Source: Clostridia bacterium (lineage in GTDB: Bacteria; Bacillota; Clostridia; Oscillospirales; CAG-382). From it: a stretch of DNA of 17,907 nucleotides. This document shows positions 1 to 7,577 of the stretch, piece after piece. The notes under the pieces are model-generated. The model made no database searches, was not told the DNA's origin, and worked only from the letters and a program-made list of their open reading frames with translations. A program made the position numbers and the translations under genes. Each line of letters opens with the position of its first letter. Positions within the stretch are counted from its first letter, which is position 1. The stretch lies in contig CAAEPN010000003.1 of the NCBI GenBank assembly GCA_900757905.1, positions 1-17,907 on the forward strand. The letters are read 5' to 3'.

Positions 1-2
1 GC

Positions 3-788
3 GTTGGCTATGCAAGACATAAGATGCTGCAAATGTTTGCTACAACAAGAAGCCAAGTCGTTTCGGTGACAACAAGCGCCGGCACGATGAGCTTTACAAA
101 TGCGGATGAAATGCAGAAGGCCTACTTCATCTTAACGCATCAAGACGGCACGACCTCCTATGCGCCTATCGATGTCAACAGCATGACCCAGAACGGCAAC
201 AGCTATACGGCTTCTTTCTATGGCTGCGAAACACCGGTCGTTTTAACCGTTAACCAAACGATTACCGAGGATGCACCGCACTTTGCAGATGTTCCGGCTG
301 ACGCATATTATGCAGCACCGGTCGCTTGGGCGGTTGACAAGAAGATCACATCCGGCACCTCGCTTACCACCTTCTCGCCGGCAAACACCTGCACACGCGC
401 GCATATCATCACGTTCTTATGGCGTGCCGTCGGTTCGCCGAAGAATTCCTCCGGCAACCACTTTAACGATGTTTGCTCCACCGATTACTTCTATAACGCT
501 GCTTTGTGGGCATACGAAATGGGCATGGTTACCGGTGAATCCTTCGAGGGCGACCTTGCCTGCACGAGAGCGGCAACCGTAACGTACCTGTGGCAGTGTG
601 CCGATTCTCCCGAGCCTGACGGAGAATGCAACTTTGATGATGTTCCGGCAGATGCACCTTATGCCGACGCCGTTGCATGGGCGGTTGAAAACGGTATTAC
701 CACCGGCACCTCCGCAACGACCTTCTCACCGAATAATGTCTGTGACCGCGGTCAGATCGTGACCTTTTTACACAGAGCTTTGAAGTAA
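3..788 (+). CDS. SLH-domain surface protein, C-terminal part (5' end outside window)
   Basis: The frame is open from the first bases of the window, so the ATG at 24 is probably internal and only the C-terminal ~260 residues are seen. Counting from that ATG, about 80 residues form a beta-rich region of no family I recognise. Three S-layer homology (SLH) repeats follow, at about 86-138, 143-195 and 202-254. Each has the FxDV...Y..AV.WA...GI..G...TFSP...CTRA..VTFLWRA pattern; the second is the most divergent and lacks FSP. SLH triplets anchor exported proteins to secondary cell-wall polymer, so this is likely a cell-surface protein whose catalytic or adhesive part lies upstream. The triplet ends at the stop codon, a common C-terminal anchor layout. 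A strong terminator follows 12 bases later. The SLH call is secure; the function of the whole protein cannot be judged. Confidence 0.9.
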   Translation, partial: VGYARHKMLQMFATTRSQVVSVTTSAGTMSFTNADEMQKAYFILTHQDGTTSYAPIDVNSMTQNGNSYTASFYGCETPVVLTVNQTITEDAPHFADVPADAYYAAPVAWAVDKKITSGTSLTTFSPANTCTRAHIITFLWRAVGSPKNSSGNHFNDVCSTDYFYNAALWAYEMGMVTGESFEGDLACTRAATVTYLWQCADSPEPDGECNFDDVPADAPYADAVAWAVENGITTGTSATTFSPNNVCDRGQIVTFLHRALK

Positions 789-800
789 GATAAAATAAAG

Positions 801-839
801 AAGCCGCCTGCAAGTATTATTTCTTGCAGGCGGCTTTTT
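801..839. terminator. Bidirectional intrinsic terminator between convergent genes
   Basis: A perfect 14-base stem (AAGCCGCCTGCAAG at 801-814 and its complement at 823-836) encloses an 8-base loop and ends in a T run on the plus strand. On the minus strand the stem is followed by a T-rich tract (CTTTATTTTA). It sits between the SLH gene and the converging sialidase-like gene and can serve both. Confidence 0.93.
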
Positions 840-855
840 GTGTCATGACATGAAA

Positions 856-1977
856 TCAGGCGAGGTTTACTTTTACAATACGCATGGACTCATTTGTGCG
901 CGGTATCCCGTTTCGCGCGGCAGCTTCATCGTAAGAATACGTCCAATAAGAGCAGAGTAGGGCATGGTCGCGCGTTTCGATCATTGCAGGATAACAGTAG
1001 TTGGCGTCCGGGTCATTTTCGATCGTATACAGAGGCCCCCAGCTTTTTCCGTTATCCACCGAGCTTCTGAGTACTAATGGCGTGCGCCCGGTAGAGGGAA
1101 TGTACTTGCACCCATCGTAATGCGGAACCGGATTATATGCCGCCCATAGAGTATCGTCGGAGGTGCGGTACATTTCTAATGGTGAACGCGGCGAGGTGAA
1201 CTCGGACGGCTCCGGCGGTGTGAACGTGTTCATACCGTCAAAGGAAAAACACTGATATTGATAGCAAAGCGTTGTGCGTGCCCAAAGCCAGATGATGTTG
1301 CTCGGCAGCTCAAGAATTCCCGGTTCTTCCATGCCGTAGGTCTGTGCGAGATGTCCGGAAAGCAGGACATGTGCCTTTGTGGCGGCAAATGTTTGACCGT
1401 CATCGTCTGAGATGAAGCACACCGGTTCGGCACAGCGGTTGGATTCAAAACAGCTTTCATTTTCCTCTATGCTGACAGAACAATTGTATTTGGCCGCAGC
1501 TGCTGCGATCCTTCCGTCGGAAAGGCGGATAAAGCGGTCGTTGTTGAACACGTAAAATGCACGCTGTACATTTTTTGCCCTGCATTTTGATGTTGTGAAG
1601 TGAATTCCGTCATCGGAAACCGTGCGCCCAAGCCAGCTTGAACCGTCGCTGTCGTTTTTCACAATGAAAAAGAAGCAGCTTCTGCCATCGGTAAGCGTCA
1701 TGCCGGATACGCTCATGATATTGCTTACGCCGAAATCGGCGGCACGTGCAATGGTGACCGGAGCGCTCCAGTGTTCGCCTTCGTCTTCGGAACGAATCAT
1801 TGCGATGTCACATGGAGAATGATCGTAAGACGAGGCGGTGCTATAGTGGCTGTATGCAAATAATATCGCTCCGTCCGGCGCACGTAGGAAAGAGCCTTCA
1901 CTGTTGCGCCCGGATTCAGGGCTGCTCGGAAGCTCATATACAAGACGGTGCTTTAAGGGAGTTTGGCTCGTTTTCAT
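856..1977 (-). CDS. Intracellular sialidase-superfamily (BNR/Asp-box) glycosidase-like protein
   Basis: A 373-residue protein of the sialidase/BNR_2 six-bladed propeller superfamily. Four Asp-box-like turns are visible: SEDEGEHW (63-70), SDDGIHF (121-127), SDDDGQTF (190-197) and SVDNGKSW (306-313). Other family hallmarks are an N-terminal NSEGSFLRAPDG, an EEPGILELP stretch near 217 and ARTTLCYQY near 233. The superfamily includes exo-alpha-sialidases and other glycoside hydrolases, so the exact substrate is open. There is no signal peptide, so the protein should act in the cytoplasm on imported substrate. I chose the ATG at 1977 because AAAGGA lies just upstream; an earlier TTG at 2007 would overlap the preceding gene and lacks a suitable site. 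It is the last gene of a three-gene operon, 19 bases after the hydrolase stop codon. Family level is secure, enzyme activity is inferred. Confidence 0.85.
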   Translation of the reverse strand: MKTSQTPLKHRLVYELPSSPESGRNSEGSFLRAPDGAILFAYSHYSTASSYDHSPCDIAMIRSEDEGEHWSAPVTIARAADFGVSNIMSVSGMTLTDGRSCFFFIVKNDSDGSSWLGRTVSDDGIHFTTSKCRAKNVQRAFYVFNNDRFIRLSDGRIAAAAAKYNCSVSIEENESCFESNRCAEPVCFISDDDGQTFAATKAHVLLSGHLAQTYGMEEPGILELPSNIIWLWARTTLCYQYQCFSFDGMNTFTPPEPSEFTSPRSPLEMYRTSDDTLWAAYNPVPHYDGCKYIPSTGRTPLVLRSSVDNGKSWGPLYTIENDPDANYCYPAMIETRDHALLCSYWTYSYDEAAARNGIPRTNESMRIVKVNLA

Positions 1978-1996
1978 AGAAAACCGTCCTTTCTGC

Positions 1997-3184
1997 TTAT
2001 TCATCAAAGCATTTTTTCAAAAAACGGATAGAGGGTTCTTCACGGAAAGAATGATCTGCGGCGTCCACATAACAATGTTCAAAGTAAGCTTCTTCCGAAA
2101 GTCTGTATTTGGGCAGAGCTTCAGGGTGTGTGCGATTGGTAACATCCGCGTATTTGGGATATTCGCTAATCTGCAAGCGGTCGGGAACGCCGGCAAGCGC
2201 GTAGCCGTGCCGAACCGTGTCAAGATAACGCTCCGCGCCGCCCTCATTGCAGGCAAGATATTTAGGCGCGAGTGCCGCGAGAAGGTCTTGGTGCGAAAAC
2301 CATTTCCAAAGTCCCGGAATTTCGTGCCAGTTCCCTGTGTTCTGGGTCATACGGTTTTCGGACTCTACCGTGATCGACATATACCGTTCTCTCGGGTCGC
2401 ATACAAAATCGTTGAAAACCACCGCTTTTACATCGTCCGAAAGCAGCCCGAGAAAGAGCGCCGGCAAAGATCCCAAAGAATGCGATGATACGGCAATACG
2501 ACTGCTGTCAATGAACGGCAGTGTTTTCATAAAGCGGATACAGCAAAGCTTCTGAAACACCGAAATGCCGGCATAGCACAACCCGGATTGAATGTATCCG
2601 AAACACATTTGCGAGCGTGAATAGCTGCCGCAATCTCCCTCACGTTCGATATCAAGCGCACATTCCGCTGTTTCGGGATTATCGAAAGCAAATGCAACCA
2701 TTCCGTGTTCTGCCATATATTTTGCCATTCGGTTGCGTTCCGGATACTTTTCAAACCGGCAGGCTGGGCGGTCGATAAGCGGCTCTCCGGATATGAATTC
2801 TTTACTGTGAATGGAACCGGGAATACAGATCACGCCCGGCGCCGGATGAGTTCGATCCACACCGTCGGGAATCAGCACGAGAAAAGGAACAACGCTGATG
2901 GGATCGGGATATAATTCCCACTTTTCCACGGCATACCCGTCGCGCTGTACGCGGGAAAGACGAACCGGTTCCGGTTGCTCGGTAAATTCCGGCATCAGCA
3001 GCAATTCACGGATTTTTTCACATACATTCTTTTTCCAAACAGGGAATTCTTCGGGCGAAATTTTGTTCGGCAACGCAAGAAGCGGCTTTGTGCGCCGCAT
3101 CTGTTCCATGTGAGCGGCAAGCGAAGAAGTCAGACGTCCGTCAGGACGTTGTGACTTAAAGTGCGTGTTATAGGAAAGATTCAT
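1997..3184 (-). CDS. Alpha/beta-hydrolase, acetyl-xylan-esterase/Abhydrolase_7-like
   Basis: A 395-residue cytoplasmic alpha/beta-hydrolase. After an N-terminal helical cap (about 1-70), the fold core begins with a strand (FLVLIPDG, ~101) and an oxyanion-type PGVICIPGSIHSKE region. The nucleophile elbow is S234-H-S236-L-G238, with Ser236 the presumed nucleophile. D377-H378-S-F near the C-terminus supplies the likely catalytic histidine; the acid residue is not certain. The length and long N-terminal extension resemble carbohydrate esterase-like hydrolases (PF12715/AXE1 type), not lipases. The ATG at 3184 has AAAGGA about eight bases upstream and overlaps the end of the transporter gene by 17 bases, suggesting translational coupling. 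Beside a sialidase-like enzyme it may remove acyl groups from a glycoside before cleavage, for example as a sialate O-acetylesterase analogue. That role is inference. Confidence 0.8.
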   Translation of the reverse strand: MNLSYNTHFKSQRPDGRLTSSLAAHMEQMRRTKPLLALPNKISPEEFPVWKKNVCEKIRELLLMPEFTEQPEPVRLSRVQRDGYAVEKWELYPDPISVVPFLVLIPDGVDRTHPAPGVICIPGSIHSKEFISGEPLIDRPACRFEKYPERNRMAKYMAEHGMVAFAFDNPETAECALDIEREGDCGSYSRSQMCFGYIQSGLCYAGISVFQKLCCIRFMKTLPFIDSSRIAVSSHSLGSLPALFLGLLSDDVKAVVFNDFVCDPRERYMSITVESENRMTQNTGNWHEIPGLWKWFSHQDLLAALAPKYLACNEGGAERYLDTVRHGYALAGVPDRLQISEYPKYADVTNRTHPEALPKYRLSEEAYFEHCYVDAADHSFREEPSIRFLKKCFDE

Positions 3185-3872
3185 GTTTGTTTTCCTTTCT
3201 TTCGGACGTTTTCTGCTTTTGGTATAAAGCGATCACTTTCTTTAGAGCCATAAACTGGCATACCATGGAGAATAGCGTATATATCAGATACGTGACTTGC
3301 GCCGGATTATCTTTCATCATCGAAAGGTATAGTCCGATGCTGATAAACTGGGACAGTATCATCAAAGGAACGTATTCGATAAACGCAAGCATGGTCAGAA
3401 CCGATATCAGAATTCCCAGTAAAGAGGAGGAAATATCAAAGAACCGATATGCGGAACCGGAGGCGGAAAGAACTGCATATAACGCTGCCCAGACGGCAAT
3501 AAATACAAGGACTGTGCAAACCCGTTGTCTTGGCTTCATAGCATGGAAAATTGTTGCCTTTCCGGACGGGTGTTTGCTCCAAAGAAAGTAAGTGGCAAGC
3601 TGGATGGTAAAAGAAAACGCAAGGGCATAGACAGCGGAGGCATACAGTCGAAAATGCCAATATACAATGGCGTATAGGATTGCGTTGCCCGCGCCGATAA
3701 GGTAGGCCAAACGGTTTACACGGGATTGAAGAAGTGAAATGACTAAAGAGATGTATAACGGGAGCATGTATAAGATCGGCTGCTTATACAGAATGCCGCT
3801 TAGAGTAATGCAAACAGTCGTTATACCAAGTAATATCCAAGAGAACAATGTGGAATTCAAAATACGTTTCAT
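3168..3872 (-). CDS. PnuC-like membrane transporter
   Basis: A 234-residue integral membrane protein with about seven hydrophobic segments and a short basic cytoplasmic tail. The order of segments and the NAILYAIVY...LYASAVYAL...YFLW stretch in the N-terminal half resemble PnuC-family transporters, which move nicotinamide riboside, thiamine, riboflavin or nucleosides by facilitated diffusion. The C-terminal segment EYVPLMILSQFISIGLYL sits where typical PnuC proteins carry a Trp/Trp/Asn substrate-binding signature, and those residues are not kept here. The ATG at 3872 is preferred over the one at 3884 because GAGG lies six bases before it. It is the first gene of the operon under the promoter at 3923-3951, and the next gene overlaps its end. 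Its substrate is unknown; the neighbours argue for a glycoside or related compound instead of a vitamin. Without a database search, a generic membrane protein is the alternative. Confidence 0.65.
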   Translation of the reverse strand: MKRILNSTLFSWILLGITTVCITLSGILYKQPILYMLPLYISLVISLLQSRVNRLAYLIGAGNAILYAIVYWHFRLYASAVYALAFSFTIQLATYFLWSKHPSGKATIFHAMKPRQRVCTVLVFIAVWAALYAVLSASGSAYRFFDISSSLLGILISVLTMLAFIEYVPLMILSQFISIGLYLSMMKDNPAQVTYLIYTLFSMVCQFMALKKVIALYQKQKTSERKENKHESFL

Positions 3873-3922
3873 ACGAAGCCTCATAAAAGTTGTATGTGTT
3901 TAGAATTTCAATGAACGTATAC

Positions 3923-3951
3923 AGTATAGCATGGATTTTTATGCATGACAA
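3923..3951 (-). promoter_or_regulatory. Promoter of the PnuC-like/hydrolase/sialidase operon
   Basis: Read on the minus strand: -35 TTGTCA (3951-3946), a 17-base spacer, then -10 TATACT (3928-3923). It lies about 50 bases upstream of the chosen start of the transporter gene and fits the vegetative sigma-70/SigA consensus well. Confidence 0.75.
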
Positions 3952-3959
3952 TTGCTTAG

Positions 3960-4016
3960 ACCGCCGTTTTTCAGAAAAAATGTCGCATATAGCGAATAAG
4001 GCTTGACAAAGGCGGT
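3960..4016. promoter_or_regulatory. Possible AraC-family operator region between divergent promoters
   Basis: Between the two divergent promoters there is a short palindrome TCGC-n5-GCGA (3983-3995). There is also a spaced inverted pair, ACCGCC at 3960-3965 and GGCGGT at 4011-4016, the second inside the spacer of the regulator's own promoter. Such an arrangement would let the AraC-type protein control both directions. The repeats are short, so this is only a candidate. Confidence 0.3.
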
Positions 4017-4031
4017 GCATTATTCTATAAT
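4003..4031 (+). promoter_or_regulatory. Consensus promoter of the AraC-family regulator gene
   Basis: TTGACA (4003-4008), exactly 17 bases, TATAAT (4026-4031): a perfect SigA consensus. It leaves a leader of roughly 80 bases before the start codon at 4116. The consensus strength is notable for a local regulator and suggests that its output is limited by autorepression or translation. Confidence 0.85.
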
Positions 4032-4115
4032 ACCCATAGGAATAAGGTTTCCTTTACGCGGTGAGCCGATCTGAAAAAATGCAAATAACGGAATAGTTGA
4101 AAACGAGAAAAATAT

Positions 4116-5009
4116 ATGGATCAATTGCTTCAATTGCCGGAACAACGGCTTTTTCATGTTACGGTCGAAAACGTAGCCGTCGAGTTCCTTGTTGAACGGC
4201 CGGGAACGGAAACGGAGCAAATTACGTCAATCACACGGCACGATCATGCGTACATAGAATTATTTGCTTGTACGTCCGGCAATGTCGTGATTGATACCGA
4301 GGACGGCAAGGTGGTGCTTGGTTCAGGCGATACCGCTGTAATTCCTGCGCATTTTCGGCATATTATGGTCGATTTCGAAAGCTTCGGTATAGGTGGCGTT
4401 GTGGGAATCACTTTTATACGCCGGTATGTGAAAAGCTGCACGGATCTGTATTCTGTTTTTCACGGAATATCCGAAAAAAACGGAATTGAACGTATCGGAA
4501 ACTGTCCGGGTCTGTGCGATGCGGTCGTTGCCTTGGCTAACGTTTCCGCAAAATCCGGATCATGTTTGCCGGCGCTTCGATTGGTGCTTTTGCTCGCGGA
4601 AGCGCTGGAACAGAAATCAATGCCGGACCGGCTCGGAATGGAGATGTCTTGTATCGACAGAGATATCGATCGGATATCCCGATTGGATTATCTGATAAAT
4701 TCGTGCTTTATGCGTGAGCTTACCGCAAAATATGTCGCTGAAAGCCTTTTTATCAGCGAACGGCAACTGATGAGGATTACCCAAAAGCTCTACGGAACTA
4801 CTTTCCGGCAGGCTTTGTTGAATAAACGGCTGGACGTTGCGGCAAAACTGCTTTCCGAGACCGGTGATTCGGTAACGGAGATCAGCCGAAAAGTGGGCTT
4901 TCATTCCATTTCGCATTTTTACAGGTCTTTCGGCAAGCGTTTCGGACTGCCGCCAAATGAGTACAGAACCAATCGTTTGAAAACTGAAAAAACACCCCAT
5001 GTTTTTTAA
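4116..5009 (+). CDS. AraC-family transcriptional regulator
   Basis: A 297-residue regulator. The N-terminal ~120 residues form a cupin-like sensor with the HDHAYIELF...GNVVIDTEDG...L.SGDTAVIPAHFRH pattern typical of AraC proteins that bind sugars or related ligands. The C-terminal ~100 residues hold the two helix-turn-helix units: the first around ELTAKYVAESLFISERQLMRI, the second around SVTEISRKVGFHSISHFYRSF, followed by the classic FGLPPNEYR end. The start at 4116 has only a weak GAGAAA site. The gene is divergent from the transporter/esterase/sialidase operon and is the obvious candidate regulator of it, probably answering to the imported substrate or a breakdown product. Regulation of the neighbours is inferred from position. 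Confidence 0.93.
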   Translation: MDQLLQLPEQRLFHVTVENVAVEFLVERPGTETEQITSITRHDHAYIELFACTSGNVVIDTEDGKVVLGSGDTAVIPAHFRHIMVDFESFGIGGVVGITFIRRYVKSCTDLYSVFHGISEKNGIERIGNCPGLCDAVVALANVSAKSGSCLPALRLVLLLAEALEQKSMPDRLGMEMSCIDRDIDRISRLDYLINSCFMRELTAKYVAESLFISERQLMRITQKLYGTTFRQALLNKRLDVAAKLLSETGDSVTEISRKVGFHSISHFYRSFGKRFGLPPNEYRTNRLKTEKTPHVF

Positions 5010-5019
5010 ATAATAACAT

Positions 5020-5064
5020 AAAAAGTGACTTTATGCCGCATGAATCGGATGAAGTCACTTTTTT
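5020..5064. terminator. Bidirectional intrinsic terminator
   Basis: AAAAAGTGACTT (5020-5031) pairs with AAGTCACTTTTT (5052-5063) around a 20-base loop. A T run follows on the plus strand and a T-rich arm on the minus strand. It lies between the convergent AraC gene and the flippase gene and probably ends both transcripts. Confidence 0.88.
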
Positions 5065-5142
5065 GTTCGTATCGCAAATTGTTTGATCTTTCAACATTGG
5101 AAAGCCTTTTAGATAGGCTCCAACGGATGCTCTTTTGTAAAG

Positions 5143-6822
5143 CTATGCTTTTTTTTCAAACAGCTTCCGGAACACTTTCCCAATCACGGGAGCTTTGATG
5201 AGCTGTTCTGTGGTATACACATGGAAAACGAGGAGCAGCACGCCGTATACGGCGGCAGACAGCACTACCGACGCGAAAATTGCAATCAGATTGGAGTGTA
5301 CAAGCGCGTGAATGCCCGTGTAGCTGAAATAGGTCACAATGCCCATGAGAAGCGTCGCGCCAAGCGGCTTGAACAGTATTTTTCGCAGCGACAGCGGCGT
5401 TTTAATGCTGCGAAGCAAACAGGTAAGCTCAATGGCAAATACCGTCGATTGGCAGAGGATCGAACCCATGGTCGCACCGTATATGTTGATCTGCGGAATG
5501 CGGATAAGAAACGTGTTGGCCGTGAATTTGACGATACAGCCGCAAAGCAGCGCCAGTGCCGGAATATGAACCTTGCCCATTCCCTGAAGCGAACCGGTAA
5601 TGGTTTGGTTGAGCGCCATGAAGATCAAGCTTATCGAGCTGAGCTGCAATAATTCATAGCCGAGCGGCGCGTTGGGATATAAGAGCTTGTATATGGGCTG
5701 CCCGAGCAGGATATAGCCGGCGGCACACGGTAAAATCAGCACTACCGATGTCAAAAATGACGATGTGATATATTCGGCAGCCTCTTTGCGCTTGCCGGAA
5801 ACAAGGCATTTGGCGATGCTCGGTACAAGAACCGTTGCAAAGGCCACGTTCATGGCGATTGGCAGATTGATGAGCGTGTCGCTCTTGGACAGCATACCGG
5901 CAAGGCGAACCGCTTCGGCGTTTAACTCGGCGGCTGTGGGATTTGCAATGGCTTCTACGCTTCCGTGCGCCGGAATACCGCCGGCAAAAGCTCTTTCAAT
6001 GCCGCGTGTGATGGTTGCGGTATCGACCATGCGGTTGACCGCCGAAATGACCGAACAAAGGGAGATCGGCACGGCAAGCGCCAAAAACTTTTTGGCCGTC
6101 GGAAAGAAATCCTTCTTGATTCCGGCTTTGGGAGCTTGCGGAAAGGTGTTTTTTCTTCGCAGATAAGCTAAAGCGAGATACAGCGCGCCGCATACGGTAG
6201 CGACGGTCGTTGCAAAATTGGCGTAAGATGACATAATTTCGGGAGCCATGCCGACCGCTGCCAAAACGAATACAATGGTGAGCGTCGATTTAAACGCCTG
6301 CTCGATGACCTGCGACGAGCTCATGATCCGCATTTGGTTTGTGCCCGAAAAATAGCCGCGGAACACGCTGGATACGCACACAAAGAAAATGGAGGGCGCT
6401 AAAGCGGCCAGTGTGTAGCTTGCGCCGTCTAAATGCAGAACATAGTGCGCGATCGGGTCGGCAAGCAAAAAAAGAGCTGCTGACAGCACCGCGCCGATTC
6501 CGGCAAAAATGCATAAAGCCGTGCGGAAAATTTTGTTGACCGAGGTGTAGTCGGATAACGCCGCTTTTTCGGAAATCAGCTTGGCGATGGCGTTCGGAAT
6601 GCCGACTGAGGAGATCGCCAAAAGTAAAATGTATACCTGATAGCCTGCGGAATAAAAGCCGTTTCCGGCGTCGCCGAAGCCGTCAATGTTGGTGATGACC
6701 ATGCGGTAGAGCATGCCGAGCACCTTGACGGCGACCTGTGCTACAAGAATAAGAAGTACGTTGGAAGCAAAGGATTTTTGCTTGGGTGCGTTGGATTGGG
6801 ACGGTGTGGACCCGTTTGTCAT
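5143..6822 (-). CDS. SpoVB/MurJ-like lipid-linked oligosaccharide flippase (MATE/MOP superfamily)
   Basis: A 559-residue polytopic membrane protein with about 14 hydrophobic segments, of the MOP exporter superfamily as in SpoVB and the YtgP-type MurJ of Firmicutes. The N-terminal SFASNVLLILVAQVAVKVLG...Y...I.GFGDAGNGFYSAGYQVY stretch is characteristic, and the length matches the family. Members flip undecaprenyl-linked cell-wall or polysaccharide precursors across the membrane. SpoVB acts in spore cortex formation and YtgP in peptidoglycan synthesis; sequence alone does not separate these roles. Two ATGs are possible, at 6834 and 6822. The first touches the GGAG site with no spacing, so I prefer 6822, where GGAG is 12 bases upstream. 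It follows the PNPOx-family gene by about 25 bases and shares its promoter. Confidence 0.88.
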   Translation of the reverse strand: MTNGSTPSQSNAPKQKSFASNVLLILVAQVAVKVLGMLYRMVITNIDGFGDAGNGFYSAGYQVYILLLAISSVGIPNAIAKLISEKAALSDYTSVNKIFRTALCIFAGIGAVLSAALFLLADPIAHYVLHLDGASYTLAALAPSIFFVCVSSVFRGYFSGTNQMRIMSSSQVIEQAFKSTLTIVFVLAAVGMAPEIMSSYANFATTVATVCGALYLALAYLRRKNTFPQAPKAGIKKDFFPTAKKFLALAVPISLCSVISAVNRMVDTATITRGIERAFAGGIPAHGSVEAIANPTAAELNAEAVRLAGMLSKSDTLINLPIAMNVAFATVLVPSIAKCLVSGKRKEAAEYITSSFLTSVVLILPCAAGYILLGQPIYKLLYPNAPLGYELLQLSSISLIFMALNQTITGSLQGMGKVHIPALALLCGCIVKFTANTFLIRIPQINIYGATMGSILCQSTVFAIELTCLLRSIKTPLSLRKILFKPLGATLLMGIVTYFSYTGIHALVHSNLIAIFASVVLSAAVYGVLLLVFHVYTTEQLIKAPVIGKVFRKLFEKKA

Positions 6823-6847
6823 GGTAAAGAACATCTCCGAATTTGAT

Positions 6848-7339
6848 TTATAAGTCTGCGCCGCTTGAGGGCAGATTGGCTTTGGCGGTAAGCGTAGTCA
6901 CGGTGAGCTTTGCTACGGCCGTGCGGGAAAGGGCAGAGCGGTTGTAGTTGAAATTCTTGGTTTCCGGACGCCGCGCCATAATAATACTGTCAACGGCGGC
7001 TTCTTTTTCGGTACCCTCCAAAAAGGTGACGCTTGCTTGTCCCATAACGGATTTGTAGCGCATAGTGACATCCTTTTTGTCCGGAAGGCATTCCATGTAT
7101 AGCGGAATATCCATTTCAAAGCTGCAAACGGGATTGAGGCACAGCAATTCATATTTCCGCCCGGCCATGGCGCCGTGAATATAGAAGCAGATCTGTCCGT
7201 CCGTCACCGTGTAGGCGAAGTTTACCGGGACAATATAGGGAAAATCGCCGTCGGCAAGCCCAAGACGGAGAATTTCACATGCGTCAATGATTTTTCGGAT
7301 CTCATTAAAATCTGTGATTTCGCGGTCTTTTCTTCGCAT
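6848..7339 (-). CDS. Pyridoxamine 5'-phosphate oxidase-family flavin-binding protein (NimA-like)
   Basis: A 163-residue protein of the split-barrel FMN-binding superfamily. The opening MRRKDREITDFNEIRKIID and the RLGLADGDFPYIVPVNFAY segment, then FYIHGAMAGRKYELLCLNP and the CSFEMD motif, match the group annotated as pyridoxamine 5'-phosphate oxidase family or 5-nitroimidazole resistance (NimA) related. The length is typical. Members bind a flavin; most are uncharacterised reductases or oxidases, and true PLP synthesis or drug resistance cannot be claimed. The start at 7339 has AAAGGAAG about seven bases upstream. It heads a two-gene unit with the flippase, though the two functions are not obviously linked. 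Confidence 0.88.
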   Translation of the reverse strand: MRRKDREITDFNEIRKIIDACEILRLGLADGDFPYIVPVNFAYTVTDGQICFYIHGAMAGRKYELLCLNPVCSFEMDIPLYMECLPDKKDVTMRYKSVMGQASVTFLEGTEKEAAVDSIIMARRPETKNFNYNRSALSRTAVAKLTVTTLTAKANLPSSGADL

Positions 7340-7383
7340 ACAACGCTTCCTTTCGGGAATTTCCGATTTTTGTCATATATTGT

Positions 7384-7412
7384 AGTATACCATATTTTGT
7401 CCGTGTTTGCAA
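7384..7412 (-). promoter_or_regulatory. Promoter of the PNPOx-family/flippase unit
   Basis: Minus strand: -35 TTGCAA (7412-7407), a 17-base spacer ending in TGG (extended -10 type), then -10 TATACT (7389-7384). It lies about 45 bases before the start codon at 7339 and is divergent from the T-box promoter. The bases 7413-7527 between the two promoters show only an AT-rich tract with long T runs (7499-7518). Confidence 0.72.
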
Positions 7413-7527
7413 TGTCTATAAAGTAAATTTGAAAAAACGCAGGAGTGTTATGACGAACAAGGTATCTGTCTGCCATGAGCGAAGACTTTTGTATGCTCAA
7501 ATTTTTTTATTTTTTTTGAAAAACCTC

Positions 7528-7556
7528 TTGACAAACGGATATTGTTATGCTATAAT
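7528..7556 (+). promoter_or_regulatory. Consensus promoter with extended -10 for the T-box/ABC importer operon
   Basis: TTGACA (7528-7533), 17 bases, TATAAT (7551-7556), preceded by TGC at 7548-7550, which gives a TGn extended -10. This very strong promoter fits a system whose control comes after initiation, at the T-box terminator. Confidence 0.9.
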
Positions 7557-7577
7557 AACGCCAACATCAAAACAAAC

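Noticed and set aside
1904..2488. A 194-codon plus-strand ORF opposite the hydrolase and sialidase-like genes
   Set aside because: It lies antisense across two well-supported genes, has no recognisable domain and reads as a low-sense composition; a shadow frame.
5070..5120. Possible separate terminator for the flippase gene (TTGGA...TCCAA around GCC/GGC on the minus strand)
   Set aside because: The stem has a bulge and no T run follows; the strong bidirectional terminator at 5020-5064 is the better candidate.
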